64,000 bases of DNA from Marinomonas sp. THO17. GTDB taxonomy: Bacteria; Pseudomonadota; Gammaproteobacteria; Pseudomonadales; Marinomonadaceae. This document shows, piece by piece, positions 47,525 to 55,465 of the stretch. The translations under genes were made by a program, and so were the position numbers. Positions within the stretch are counted from its first letter, which is position 1, and each line of letters opens with the position of its first letter. The DNA lies in NCBI RefSeq assembly GCF_040436405.1, contig NZ_AP031575.1, positions 2,002,501 through 2,066,500 on the forward strand. The letters run 5' to 3'. The notes below the pieces were generated by a model. It saw nothing but the letters and a program-made list of their open reading frames with translations, was not told the origin of the DNA and ran no database searches.

Positions 47525-48559
47525 TTAGTTAAATGCAGGCATAACTTGGTCAACAAATCGACGTAAGGATGTTTCTTTTTCTACACGGCTCAAGCCAGAA
47601 TCGCTCCAATAGGCAAATTCGTCATAGCCTAACGCTTCATAGTGTTTGAGACGTTCTATGATCTGTTTAGGACTTCCTATCATAAGATCTCTGCCAATGT
47701 CTTCGCGCTTATAAAAAGGATGATTATCGATTTCTTCTTGACTGAGCGCTTGAATCAGACCTTGACTGATTGGCCTTTCATTTTTAAACCAAGCACCAAA
47801 ATAGCAGTAAAATTCATGAAGCTTACGCGTGGCCTGCTCAAGTTCGGCGGCATCATTGGACACATAAGCATGCTGTAAGATCATGATCTTAGTACGTTTT
47901 TTATGTTTTTCGCAGGCTTCATTGTATTTAGCAATGAGAGACTCTACTTCTTCAACACCTTGCCATAGGGGAGTCACCTGGACATTACAATCTTGGCTCA
48001 CTGCAAATTCATGACTGTTGATATCTCGGGCAGCAATCCAAATTGGCGGCCCGTCAGGGGACAAAGGTTTTGGCGACGAGGTGGTCTTTGGAAACTGATA
48101 ATGCTTGCTGTCTTGGCTGTGATCGCCTTGCCACAGACCTTTAATTGCAGGCACCATTTCACGTAGACATTCACCTGCTTGCCAGGCATCCATGCCACCA
48201 GGCACCATACGTTCATATTCAAATGAATAAGCCCCACGAGCGATGCCCAGTTCAAGACGACCACCTGTGACTATGTCTGTCATAGCCGCTTCGCCTGCCA
48301 ATTTAATGGGATGCCAGTAAGGTGCTACAACTGTACCTGTACCCAGTCGAACCTGCTTAGTTTGGTGAGCAATATCAATCAAATTCAAAAATGGATTCGG
48401 CGCTATGGTAAAGTCCATTCCATGATGTTCACCCGTCCAGACGGTGCTCATGCCGCCTTGGTCAGCTATCTTACAGAGCGACAAAAATTCGTCATATAAC
48501 TCTTTTTGACTTTGCTTTTCGTTAACTCGCTCCATATGAGCAAACAGTGAAAACTTCAT
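47525..48559 (-). CDS. luciferase-like (LLM) flavin-dependent monooxygenase
   Basis: 344-residue TIM-barrel oxygenase of the bacterial luciferase-like class, which uses reduced flavin supplied by a partner reductase. Typical segments are the N-terminal FSLFAHMERVNEKQ, WTGEHHGMDFTIAPNP, RLGTGTVVAPYWHPIKLAGEAAMTD (shown in part) and GGRLELGIARG. The start overlaps the flavin reductase stop by four bases, strong evidence of a two-component system. Homologous pairs cleave N-methylpyridinium rings or oxidise alkanes, sulfonates and amines. The substrate here is inferred, not shown. Confidence 0.88.
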   Translation of the reverse strand: MKFSLFAHMERVNEKQSQKELYDEFLSLCKIADQGGMSTVWTGEHHGMDFTIAPNPFLNLIDIAHQTKQVRLGTGTVVAPYWHPIKLAGEAAMTDIVTGGRLELGIARGAYSFEYERMVPGGMDAWQAGECLREMVPAIKGLWQGDHSQDSKHYQFPKTTSSPKPLSPDGPPIWIAARDINSHEFAVSQDCNVQVTPLWQGVEEVESLIAKYNEACEKHKKRTKIMILQHAYVSNDAAELEQATRKLHEFYCYFGAWFKNERPISQGLIQALSQEEIDNHPFYKREDIGRDLMIGSPKQIIERLKHYEALGYDEFAYWSDSGLSRVEKETSLRRFVDQVMPAFN

Positions 48560-49464
48560 CGAACTTCTCCTTCTAACTCATTGCCGAAGTACAACCGGAA
48601 GACGCCATTTTGCTTTTCTGTGACAAATCGCTTCACCATGCTAGTCAGATCTGATGAGATAAATGAAACCTCATTTAACGAACTTAACGGCAGGTATTCA
48701 TAACCCGCTGGAACCTGCTCAGTCATTCGATCCACACGATAAAAAGCAATGAAATTCTCAGTACTGGCCTTCTCATAGACAGAAAATACTTGCCCAATTT
48801 CGAACTCACCACCTAACCCCTTCATCAGGCTTTCAAGTGATGCACGCGAGCCTTTGTCTGTTGTAATGTCCATGACAGGCAAACGGTAACCCTGATCTGT
48901 TTTTTCCACCAACAATCTGTCATTTGTTTCAATCAAAGCACCCACTTGTGCACATTTCTCATGAGCAACGTCTTCGGCTTTATGTTCCATACCTAAGCTG
49001 AAGTACCCACTCTTTGCATAACCCAAGCCAAATTTTTCATTGCTCTCAAACCTCTCCACTTTGCCCACCAGCATGAGGTGATCACCGGCTGGGATCTTGT
49101 CAAATGCGGAACAAGAAAAATGCGCCACGGCACCACTGATAAGGGGAGTATTAAACTCATCGTCAAACCAATCTACTTGCGCGAAGCGATCACCTTGTGC
49201 ACCTGCAAAGGTATTAGAAACATGCTGTTGATCCTCTGCTAACACACTCACAGCAAAGTGTTCACATTGCTCAAACACTGCAAAGCTCGACAATTTATTA
49301 GCAGGACACACCAGTAATAACGGTGGATCCATGGACACTGAGGTAAAGGAGTTGGCAGTAAAACCGACTTTTTCTCCAGTTTTACTCACGGCGGTCACCA
49401 CAGTGACACCTGTCATAAAGGAGCCGAAGGCATTACGCAATGCTCTAGGATCATGCACGCTCAT
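48556..49464 (-). CDS. flavin reductase with an extra C-terminal Nudix-like domain
   Basis: 302 residues. The first 160 are a HpaC/NTAB-type flavin reductase domain (FMTGVTVVTAVSKTGEKVGFTANSF, cut short here; then SMDPPLLLVCPANKLSS and AGDHLMLVGKVERFE). A second domain of about 130 residues (165-300) has the pattern VGALIETNDRLLVEK, YRLP, ENFIAFYRV. It resembles a degenerate Nudix fold without the catalytic Nudix box. A ligand-sensing role for the tail is possible, as C-terminal domains regulate some reductases. It overlaps both neighbours and should supply reduced flavin to the LLM monooxygenase. Confidence 0.82.
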   Translation of the reverse strand: MSVHDPRALRNAFGSFMTGVTVVTAVSKTGEKVGFTANSFTSVSMDPPLLLVCPANKLSSFAVFEQCEHFAVSVLAEDQQHVSNTFAGAQGDRFAQVDWFDDEFNTPLISGAVAHFSCSAFDKIPAGDHLMLVGKVERFESNEKFGLGYAKSGYFSLGMEHKAEDVAHEKCAQVGALIETNDRLLVEKTDQGYRLPVMDITTDKGSRASLESLMKGLGGEFEIGQVFSVYEKASTENFIAFYRVDRMTEQVPAGYEYLPLSSLNEVSFISSDLTSMVKRFVTEKQNGVFRLYFGNELEGEVR

Positions 49465-50290
49465 ATGAAGTCTCCTGTTTTAGGGCAAAACACTCTTGTC
49501 CAAATTTGATGATTAATGGGTTTAACTCTTCAGAATGGGTCATGGGCGCCATGTGACGAGCCTTGTCGATAAGATGAACAATACCTTGAGGGCATAATGA
49601 CGCCATGGTTTCAGACATGACTGAGGTTGAGTTTGGATCCTCTTTGCCGGTCGAAAAAAATGCCGGCAGGGGTAAGCTAGTTAAGTCTTCGATGGCAGGC
49701 CCATCATTAGAACAAAATACTTCATAAGCTTGGAAATAACCTTCTGAAGACGCCTTTGTAAGCCACTCACTGCATAACGCAGCATTTTGTACATCGTCCC
49801 CTTGTAGTGGATAATCAAACCAACGCTTAACGGGGGCCGTTACATTCTCGATGGTAAGCTTGTCTTTCATTTGCTCTACACGACTCTGAATGGCTTTTTT
49901 TGCTTCGTTTGAACGGCGAAAAACGGAATTCAAGGCAATCACACCAACACAATCCTTCACATATCGAATGGCAAAGTTCAGTGCGATCATAGAACCCATA
50001 GAATGCCCTGCAATCAATACCGGCTTGGAAACATCCGTTGCTATCCAATCAGCAATCACGTCCGTGTAATCGGCAATATCTCGACACTGGGGGAAACAAT
50101 CACTTTCACCATGCCCCGGCATATCGACGGCGTATAGGGTGAAGTGTTGCGCCAACTCATCAAGCTGTTTTAGCCAGGCATCCAGTCTCAAGCCAACCCC
50201 ATGAATAAGCACTAAAGACGGCCCCGACCCCATCTTGATATAGGCTAGCCCTTGCGGTGATTTAAACCGCTGCGGGATTTTCGACATCAT
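49451..50290 (-). CDS. alpha/beta hydrolase of the catabolic island
   Basis: 279-residue serine hydrolase. The oxyanion region is VLIHGVGLRLDAW. The nucleophile elbow is GHSMG (Ser near residue 96). The acid is probably in STGKEDPNS, and the histidine is in DKARHMAPM. It overlaps the DUF1185 gene by 29 bp and the flavin reductase gene by 14 bp, so it belongs to one tightly packed operon. An alpha/beta hydrolase would fit deformylation or hydrolysis of a ring-opened N-methylformamido intermediate, the role of TgnD in trigonelline breakdown. This is an inference from context. Confidence 0.87.
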   Translation of the reverse strand: MMSKIPQRFKSPQGLAYIKMGSGPSLVLIHGVGLRLDAWLKQLDELAQHFTLYAVDMPGHGESDCFPQCRDIADYTDVIADWIATDVSKPVLIAGHSMGSMIALNFAIRYVKDCVGVIALNSVFRRSNEAKKAIQSRVEQMKDKLTIENVTAPVKRWFDYPLQGDDVQNAALCSEWLTKASSEGYFQAYEVFCSNDGPAIEDLTSLPLPAFFSTGKEDPNSTSVMSETMASLCPQGIVHLIDKARHMAPMTHSEELNPLIIKFGQECFALKQETSYERA

Positions 50291-50861
50291 GTCCTAGCTC
50301 CTTTAGCTCTTGATAACGATCTCCTATACGATGATGTGGTCGGCCACCAGTTGACGCCCCTAAAACAACAATAATTTCGTTATCCGCAGGGGCATCGCAA
50401 ATATTGAATTGCAAGGTTAGGTAGTGAGAGCGGCGGCCACCATCGTTTTTATCCATCATGGGGACAGAAATCACGGCATTGGCTGGCCCACGAGTATTGG
50501 TGAAAGACAGAAAGGATTTGGCTTGGACTGCTTCTCGGTATAAGTTACCAAAATGCAAGGTATGAATGAGTGCAGAGGCATGTTCAATCTCGCCATTCAT
50601 ACCCACAACGGCGGCTTTACCGAACGCTTCGATCTTATCCGCCCCGCCCGCTAAATCACAAATGCGATCCGTCAACAATTTGCCAAGTTGTGGGCCGTAT
50701 TCTCGTACCACAGGTTTAAGATCTTCAACATATTGACCTGCCCAAGGGTTTTTCACGACGGCCGCAACGCCAAGCATGCGCAATGGTTTATCCGCTTTTT
50801 TAAAGCCTTCCACTAGAGTTTCTTCTTCAAAGCACACTATCTTGCGAATTTCTAAACTCAT
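50262..50861 (-). CDS. DUF1185 'amino acid synthesis' family protein
   Basis: 199 residues matching DUF1185, a family with solved structures but no proven function. Recognisable stretches are the N-terminal EIRKIVCFEEETLVEG, AAVVKNPWAGQYVEDLKP, KAAVVGMNGEIEHASA and GASTGGRPHHRIGDRYQEL. It is the first gene of the leftward five-gene operon, just behind a GntR-type operator. In this setting it may act on an early or ring-opened intermediate. That is a guess from position only. Confidence 0.85.
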   Translation of the reverse strand: MSLEIRKIVCFEEETLVEGFKKADKPLRMLGVAAVVKNPWAGQYVEDLKPVVREYGPQLGKLLTDRICDLAGGADKIEAFGKAAVVGMNGEIEHASALIHTLHFGNLYREAVQAKSFLSFTNTRGPANAVISVPMMDKNDGGRRSHYLTLQFNICDAPADNEIIVVLGASTGGRPHHRIGDRYQELKELGHDVENPAAV

Positions 50862-50916
50862 AATAATTTTCCGACAGAGTTAGTTTTTATATAAAAGAGT
50901 TAATTTCTATATTTTG

Positions 50917-50936
50917 TAATATGGTATACCATATTA
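50917..50936. promoter_or_regulatory. 20-bp perfect palindrome, candidate GntR operator
   Basis: TAATATGGTATACCATATTA is perfectly symmetric. It lies between the divergent DUF1185 operon and gntR, 56 bp from one start and about 91 bp from the other. Its 12-bp core ATGGTATACCAT recurs at 52573-52584. Confidence 0.85.
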
Positions 50937-51027
50937 TGCAAACATAAACATACTATCTTATATAGTTCAACCAGTAATGTGCTAAAATTTTGAAACACTT
51001 TTCATCGATCAAAGGAAAAAAAATAGA

Positions 51028-51690
51028 ATGCAAAAGGTTGAACGACCGAAGACACTCAAAGAAAGCGCTCTTATGACACTTAGAGACGCCATCACCAGCA
51101 ACACGTTAAAACCTGGTACACGTTTAGTGGAACGCACCCTTTGTGAAACCATGGGGGTCAGTCGAACAGTGGTACGAGAATGCATACGCCATTTAGAAAG
51201 TGAACATCTAGTAAAAGGCATTCCTAACTCAGGCTTTATCGTCGCCTCTATTAGTGACGAAGAGGCACGCGAAATCTATGAGATACGCGCCTTGCTTGAA
51301 GGTACTGCGGTAAAAGCGTGTTGTGAGGTCATTACCCCAGAAGTCATTAGCCAACTCTATGCCCTGCACGATGACATTGCGTTGCACCTTAGTAAAGACG
51401 ACATAAAAACGGCTTTAAAACTCACCACCGCTTTCTATGAACTGATCTTCAAAACGGCCCACAAACACGTGGCTTGGGTGTTGGTTGAGCAACTGAATTC
51501 CAGAATCTCCAGATTAAGGGCCTACACCCTAAGCGCTAAGGGTCGAAAAATATCCGGACCAAAAGACCTATATGACATGGTGAAAGCGCTCGAAGATCAT
51601 AACCCTGAGGCGGCTGTTGAAATATGTGAACGACATTTACGCGAAGCCTATGAAATAGCATCAACCATAGACAAAGGAAGTGACACATGA
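51028..51690 (+). CDS. GntR-family (FCD domain) regulator of the catabolic island
   Basis: 220-residue regulator. The GntR winged helix is near residues 10-75 (TLKPGTRLVERTLCETMGVSRTVVRECIRHLE, shown in part). The all-helical FCD effector domain follows (about 85-210), with EIYEIRALLEGTA and CERHLREAYEIA. FCD regulators usually respond to small organic acids and repress without them. It is divergent from the DUF1185 operon and overlaps the CMD gene by four bases. Two copies of ATGGTATACCAT, one in its own promoter region, are the likely binding sites. Confidence 0.9.
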   Translation: MQKVERPKTLKESALMTLRDAITSNTLKPGTRLVERTLCETMGVSRTVVRECIRHLESEHLVKGIPNSGFIVASISDEEAREIYEIRALLEGTAVKACCEVITPEVISQLYALHDDIALHLSKDDIKTALKLTTAFYELIFKTAHKHVAWVLVEQLNSRISRLRAYTLSAKGRKISGPKDLYDMVKALEDHNPEAAVEICERHLREAYEIASTIDKGSDT

Positions 51691-52085
51691 ACAAAACACG
51701 ATTCGAACTCGGTCTCGCTAAACGCAAAGCGACGTTAGGAAACGACTATGTTGAACGCAATTTAGAAAAAGCCGATGCCTTTAATCTCCCCTTTCAAGAA
51801 GCCATGACGGAATGGTGCTGGGGATTCGGGTGGGGCGATGAAACCATAGATGCTAAAACTCGATCCATGATGAATCTCACCATGATAGCGGCATTAGGCA
51901 AGATGGAAGAATGGGAACTTCATCTCAATGGCGCTGTGAATAATGGCGTCACCCTGGATGAAATCCGCGCGATTATTCATGCAATTGCAATCTACTGCGG
52001 CGTGCCACAAGGTGTTGAATGCTTTCGTATTGCTCGTACAGTGCTTACCGCAAGAGGCCTACTTAACGCAGACAATTCACAGTGA
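51687..52085 (+). CDS. carboxymuconolactone decarboxylase (CMD/AhpD-like) family protein
   Basis: 132-residue all-helical CMD-family protein. The segment SMMNLTMIAALGKMEEWELHLNGAVNNGVTLDEI, shown in part, and the IYCGVPQGVECFRIA tail are typical. The AhpD-type CxxC pair is absent; a single Cys in YCGVP remains, as in gamma-carboxymuconolactone decarboxylases. It is translationally coupled to gntR. A decarboxylase or isomerase-like step in the island pathway is possible but unproven. Confidence 0.88.
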   Translation: MNKTRFELGLAKRKATLGNDYVERNLEKADAFNLPFQEAMTEWCWGFGWGDETIDAKTRSMMNLTMIAALGKMEEWELHLNGAVNNGVTLDEIRAIIHAIAIYCGVPQGVECFRIARTVLTARGLLNADNSQ

Positions 52086-52096
52086 GGGAAAACGCG

Positions 52097-52396
52097 ATGA
52101 AAGGTTATTGGATTGCTCACGTACTGGTTGAAGATGCAAATGCCTATCAAAATTACTTGGCCAGCGCTCCGGCGGCGTTGGCAGCATTTGGTGCAAAGAT
52201 GTTATCCCGTGGTGAAGACTTCACTCTGCTGGAAGGTAACCTACCCACCCCTACCCGCGCTGTTGTGTTCGAGTTCGACAGTTATGAAACGGCATTAGCT
52301 TGTTATCACTCGGATGCTTATCAAGAGGCTCGCTCACATCGACTGAGCTGTGCTGACGCCACCATTTTGATCCTTAAGGGATTACCTCAAGCATAA
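52097..52396 (+). CDS. DUF1330 family small protein
   Basis: 99 residues from the ATG at 52097, preceded by GAGG; a GTG-started frame at 52082 adds five residues. The pattern MKGYWIAHVLVEDANAY, the central RAVVFEFDSYETAL and YQEARSHRLSCADATILIL fit DUF1330, a dimeric ferredoxin-like fold of unknown function that often accompanies catabolic genes. It ends the gntR-CMD-DUF1330 unit. Confidence 0.85.
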   Translation: MKGYWIAHVLVEDANAYQNYLASAPAALAAFGAKMLSRGEDFTLLEGNLPTPTRAVVFEFDSYETALACYHSDAYQEARSHRLSCADATILILKGLPQA

Positions 52397-52572
52397 ATCT
52401 TTTGCCTGCAGTAACTCATACATAGGAGCACTTATAGCTACGAGTACTTCTTCCTAACTCGTTAGAGTTACTGCATCACATTCTTCTGTCTTTAAATAGC
52501 TTCAGACACTTTTGCCCTCCCATTGAAAAGTCAAACTGCGTCAAAAAAGGCAAAAAACTGCTTGACCATATC

Positions 52573-52584
52573 ATGGTATACCAT
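52573..52584. promoter_or_regulatory. second copy of the GntR-type operator, before the ABC transporter
   Basis: ATGGTATACCAT lies 108 bp upstream of the substrate-binding protein gene and equals the core of the palindrome at 50917-50936. A partial third copy, AATATGGTGTG, follows immediately. This supports co-regulation of the importer with the catabolic genes. Confidence 0.8.
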
Positions 52585-52691
52585 AATATGGTGTGTGCCG
52601 AGTGTGTTTTTTGATCAATTTTATTTCCTCCATTTTTCAAAACGAACACCCCAACGGCGACTAAAAACGACAACACATTAGGAATAGGAAC

Positions 52692-53714
52692 ATGAAGATG
52701 AACAAGACACTAAAGAGCAGCGCTATTGCGTTGACCTTGACAATGGCTTCTATGATAGCCAATGCAAACGACACTATGAGCTTCGTCAGCTGGGGTGGCT
52801 CCACCCAAGAAGCGCAACAAGAAGCTTGGGCAATACCTTTCTCAGCGATATCGAATATCAAGGTAATTCAGGATGGACCAACCGATTATGGTAAATTAAA
52901 AGCCATGGTTGAAAGTGGCAATGTGCAATGGGACTTAGTTGATGTGGAAGCCGACTTTGCCTACCGTGCAGCGGCAGAAGGTTTGTTGGAGCCACTGGAT
53001 TTTTCCATTATCGATACCACAGACATTGATCCGCGCTTCGTTTCCGATTATGGCATCGGCTCTTTCTACTTTTCATTTGTTCTTGCTTATAACAAAAATA
53101 GCCTATCCAGTGAGCCCAGTTCTTGGGAAGCATTATTTGATCTTGACACATACCCTGGCAAACGCGCGCTTTACAAATGGCCAAGCCCTGGGGTTCTGGA
53201 AATGGCACTTATTGCCGATGGCGTAGAGCCTGAAAATCTTTATCCACTTGATCTAGACCGCGCTTTTGCGAAGCTGGATACCATCAAAGACAACATCATA
53301 TGGTGGGGCGGCGGTGCTCAATCACAACAACTACTCGCCTCAGGTGAAGCCAGTATGGGGATGTTTTGGAATGGACGCATCTTCTCCCTACAAGAAGATG
53401 GCCTTCCTGTAGGAGTCAACTGGAAAGAAAACCTCGTTATGTCCGACTTTCTGGTCATCCCCAAAGGCGCGAAAAACAAAGACGCTGCAATGAAGTTTTT
53501 AGCCTATTCAACCAGCGCCCAAGGTCAAGCAGACTTTGCCTCATTGACTGCCTATTCACCCATCAACAAGAAGAGTGAAGAACTCATTGACTCTGGCTTA
53601 AACGCTTATCTACCAACCAGTTATACCAGCGATCAAGTATCATTGGATTACCAATACTGGGCAAAGAATGGACAGGAAATCAGTGCTCGTTGGAACACCT
53701 GGTTACTGAAATAA
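52692..53714 (+). CDS. PotD-type ABC transporter substrate-binding protein
   Basis: 340-residue periplasmic binding protein. A signal peptide is cut near residue 26 (MIANA-ND). The mature start SFVSWGGSTQEAQQEAW and VIQDGPTDYGKLKAMVESG, DLVDVEADFA and WWGGGAQSQQLLASGEA place it in the spermidine/putrescine-type family. This family also imports betaine-like or pyridinium-like and aromatic amine compounds. It is followed by two permeases and an ATPase. The ligand is unknown; co-regulation suggests the island's substrate. Confidence 0.92.
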   Translation: MKMNKTLKSSAIALTLTMASMIANANDTMSFVSWGGSTQEAQQEAWAIPFSAISNIKVIQDGPTDYGKLKAMVESGNVQWDLVDVEADFAYRAAAEGLLEPLDFSIIDTTDIDPRFVSDYGIGSFYFSFVLAYNKNSLSSEPSSWEALFDLDTYPGKRALYKWPSPGVLEMALIADGVEPENLYPLDLDRAFAKLDTIKDNIIWWGGGAQSQQLLASGEASMGMFWNGRIFSLQEDGLPVGVNWKENLVMSDFLVIPKGAKNKDAAMKFLAYSTSAQGQADFASLTAYSPINKKSEELIDSGLNAYLPTSYTSDQVSLDYQYWAKNGQEISARWNTWLLK

Positions 53715-53789
53715 CTTGCTACTAGTCACCCTGTATTCACTGACCACTGGACAAACTTAGGTTGTTCAGTGGCTTTTAAGGTAATCATT

Positions 53790-54641
53790 ATGTCTGTACG
53801 TATCTATCGTCAAAAGTGGAAAGATGCCTCTCTTCTTCTGCCGATTATATTGTTTCTGGGGGTTTTCTTTCTGATTCCTCTGATCGGACTTCTTGTCCAG
53901 AGTGTCACCCAACCCCAGCTTGGTCTTACCAATTTTGCTGAACTACTGGCCACTTCTACTTACCTTAAAGTATTAGGCAACACCTTTTTGGTCGCCACTT
54001 TAGTGACAATATTTGCCGTATTATTAGGATTTCCTTTGGCATGGTGTATCACCTTATTCCCCAAAGGCTGGGGACGTTTCCTACTCAATGTTGTGCTGCT
54101 CTCCATGTGGACCAGTCTGCTCGCTCGCACCTACTCGTGGCTGGTGTTGTTACAATCCTCTGGCGTGCTGAATAAGATCTTAATGGGTCTGGGTATCATC
54201 GACCAACCTTTGCCGCTGGTTCATAATCTAGCTGGCGTCATCATTGGCATGACCTACATAATGATTCCATTCATTGTACTTCCCCTACAAGCCTCTATGA
54301 GCGCCATCGATCCTATGGTGTTGCAAGCCGCGTCAATCTGCGGAGCGTCTTCTCGTACGGTGTTTTTCAAGGTGTTCCTACCATTATGCAAGTCCGGCAT
54401 TTTCTCCGGATCGTTAATGGTATTCGTCATGTCACTTGGCTATTACGTCACTCCTGCGTTACTCGGCGGCGTCAGTAATATGATGCTACCTGAGTTTATC
54501 GTTCAGCAGGTACAAAACTTCCTTAACTGGGGCATCGCTAGTGCTTCGGCATCGATTCTCATCGCTGTGACTTTGGTCTTGTTTTACCTCTACCTAAAAG
54601 TCCAAACCGAATCACCAACTTCATCAAATACCAAGGACTAA
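53790..54641 (+). CDS. PotB-type ABC transporter permease
   Basis: 283 residues from the ATG at 53790, with AAGG upstream; a GTG at 53769 would add seven residues. It has six predicted membrane helices and the BPD_transp_1 coupling loop (EAA-like: LQAASICGASSRTVFFKVFLPL, in part). It lies between the binding-protein gene and the second permease gene, whose start follows by one base. Confidence 0.92.
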   Translation: MSVRIYRQKWKDASLLLPIILFLGVFFLIPLIGLLVQSVTQPQLGLTNFAELLATSTYLKVLGNTFLVATLVTIFAVLLGFPLAWCITLFPKGWGRFLLNVVLLSMWTSLLARTYSWLVLLQSSGVLNKILMGLGIIDQPLPLVHNLAGVIIGMTYIMIPFIVLPLQASMSAIDPMVLQAASICGASSRTVFFKVFLPLCKSGIFSGSLMVFVMSLGYYVTPALLGGVSNMMLPEFIVQQVQNFLNWGIASASASILIAVTLVLFYLYLKVQTESPTSSNTKD

Positions 54642-54642
54642 T

Positions 54643-55443
54643 ATGCTACTCACGCAACAATCGTTAGGATGGAAAATTAAGTCCGCCCTGTATTTTATAA
54701 CGGGTTCTATTGCCGCCTTTTTGGCATTGCCCATTTTCTTCATCATCGCTCTGTCATTTGGTTCATCCCAATGGCTAGTTTTTCCACCACCGAGCTGGAC
54801 CATCAAATGGTACGAGCGGTTTTTTAGTAACCCGCAATGGATTGAGTCCGCATTAACCAGCTTGCAAGTCGCCATCATCACCTCCATTTTGGCAACACTC
54901 ATCGCTTTACCAGCTTCTTTTGCTCTGGTACGAGGAAAGTTCCCGGGGAGAGATTATCTTTATAGCTTGTTTACTTTGCCTATGATTGTCCCTGTGGTGA
55001 TTATTGCAGTAGCAACCTACAGCATGTTTTTGAGCCTTGGACTCACGGGCACCTTAGTCGCTTTTGTTATCAGTCATGTGATCGTAGCGGTTCCGTTCGC
55101 CATGATTTCCATCATCAATTCACTTAAGTTGTTTGATCAGTCCATCGAAAATGCCGCTGTCATTTGCGGAGCTCATCGTTTACAAGCCATTTTAAAAGTC
55201 ACCTTTCCATCCATTAAACCGGGCATTTTTGCTGGCGCCCTGTTTGCCTTCTTGGTGTCTTGGGACGAAGTGGTGATTAGCGTAATGATGGCCAGTCCTG
55301 AGTTGCAAACCTTGCCCGTGAAAATGTGGTCAACACTGCGCCAAGACCTCACTCCGGTAATTGCGGTGGCGTCTACATTACTGATTTTCTTATCCCTATT
55401 CATCATGCTTGCCGCTAACTTTTTACGTAAGCGCAGTCACTAG
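54643..55443 (+). CDS. PotC-type ABC transporter permease
   Basis: 266-residue integral membrane permease with six predicted helices. The coupling loop is IENAAVICGAHRLQAILKVTFPSIKPG, in part. FLVSWDEVVISVMM is typical of PotC-like subunits. It follows the PotB-type gene by one base. The next gene's ribosome site lies just after its stop. Confidence 0.92.
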   Translation: MLLTQQSLGWKIKSALYFITGSIAAFLALPIFFIIALSFGSSQWLVFPPPSWTIKWYERFFSNPQWIESALTSLQVAIITSILATLIALPASFALVRGKFPGRDYLYSLFTLPMIVPVVIIAVATYSMFLSLGLTGTLVAFVISHVIVAVPFAMISIINSLKLFDQSIENAAVICGAHRLQAILKVTFPSIKPGIFAGALFAFLVSWDEVVISVMMASPELQTLPVKMWSTLRQDLTPVIAVASTLLIFLSLFIMLAANFLRKRSH

Positions 55444-55465
55444 GCGAAGCATTAGGAGCTTTATT

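Noticed and set aside
52476-52676. 66-residue leftward frame before the ABC transporter
   Set aside because: It overlaps the operator region, has no ribosome site and resembles no family.
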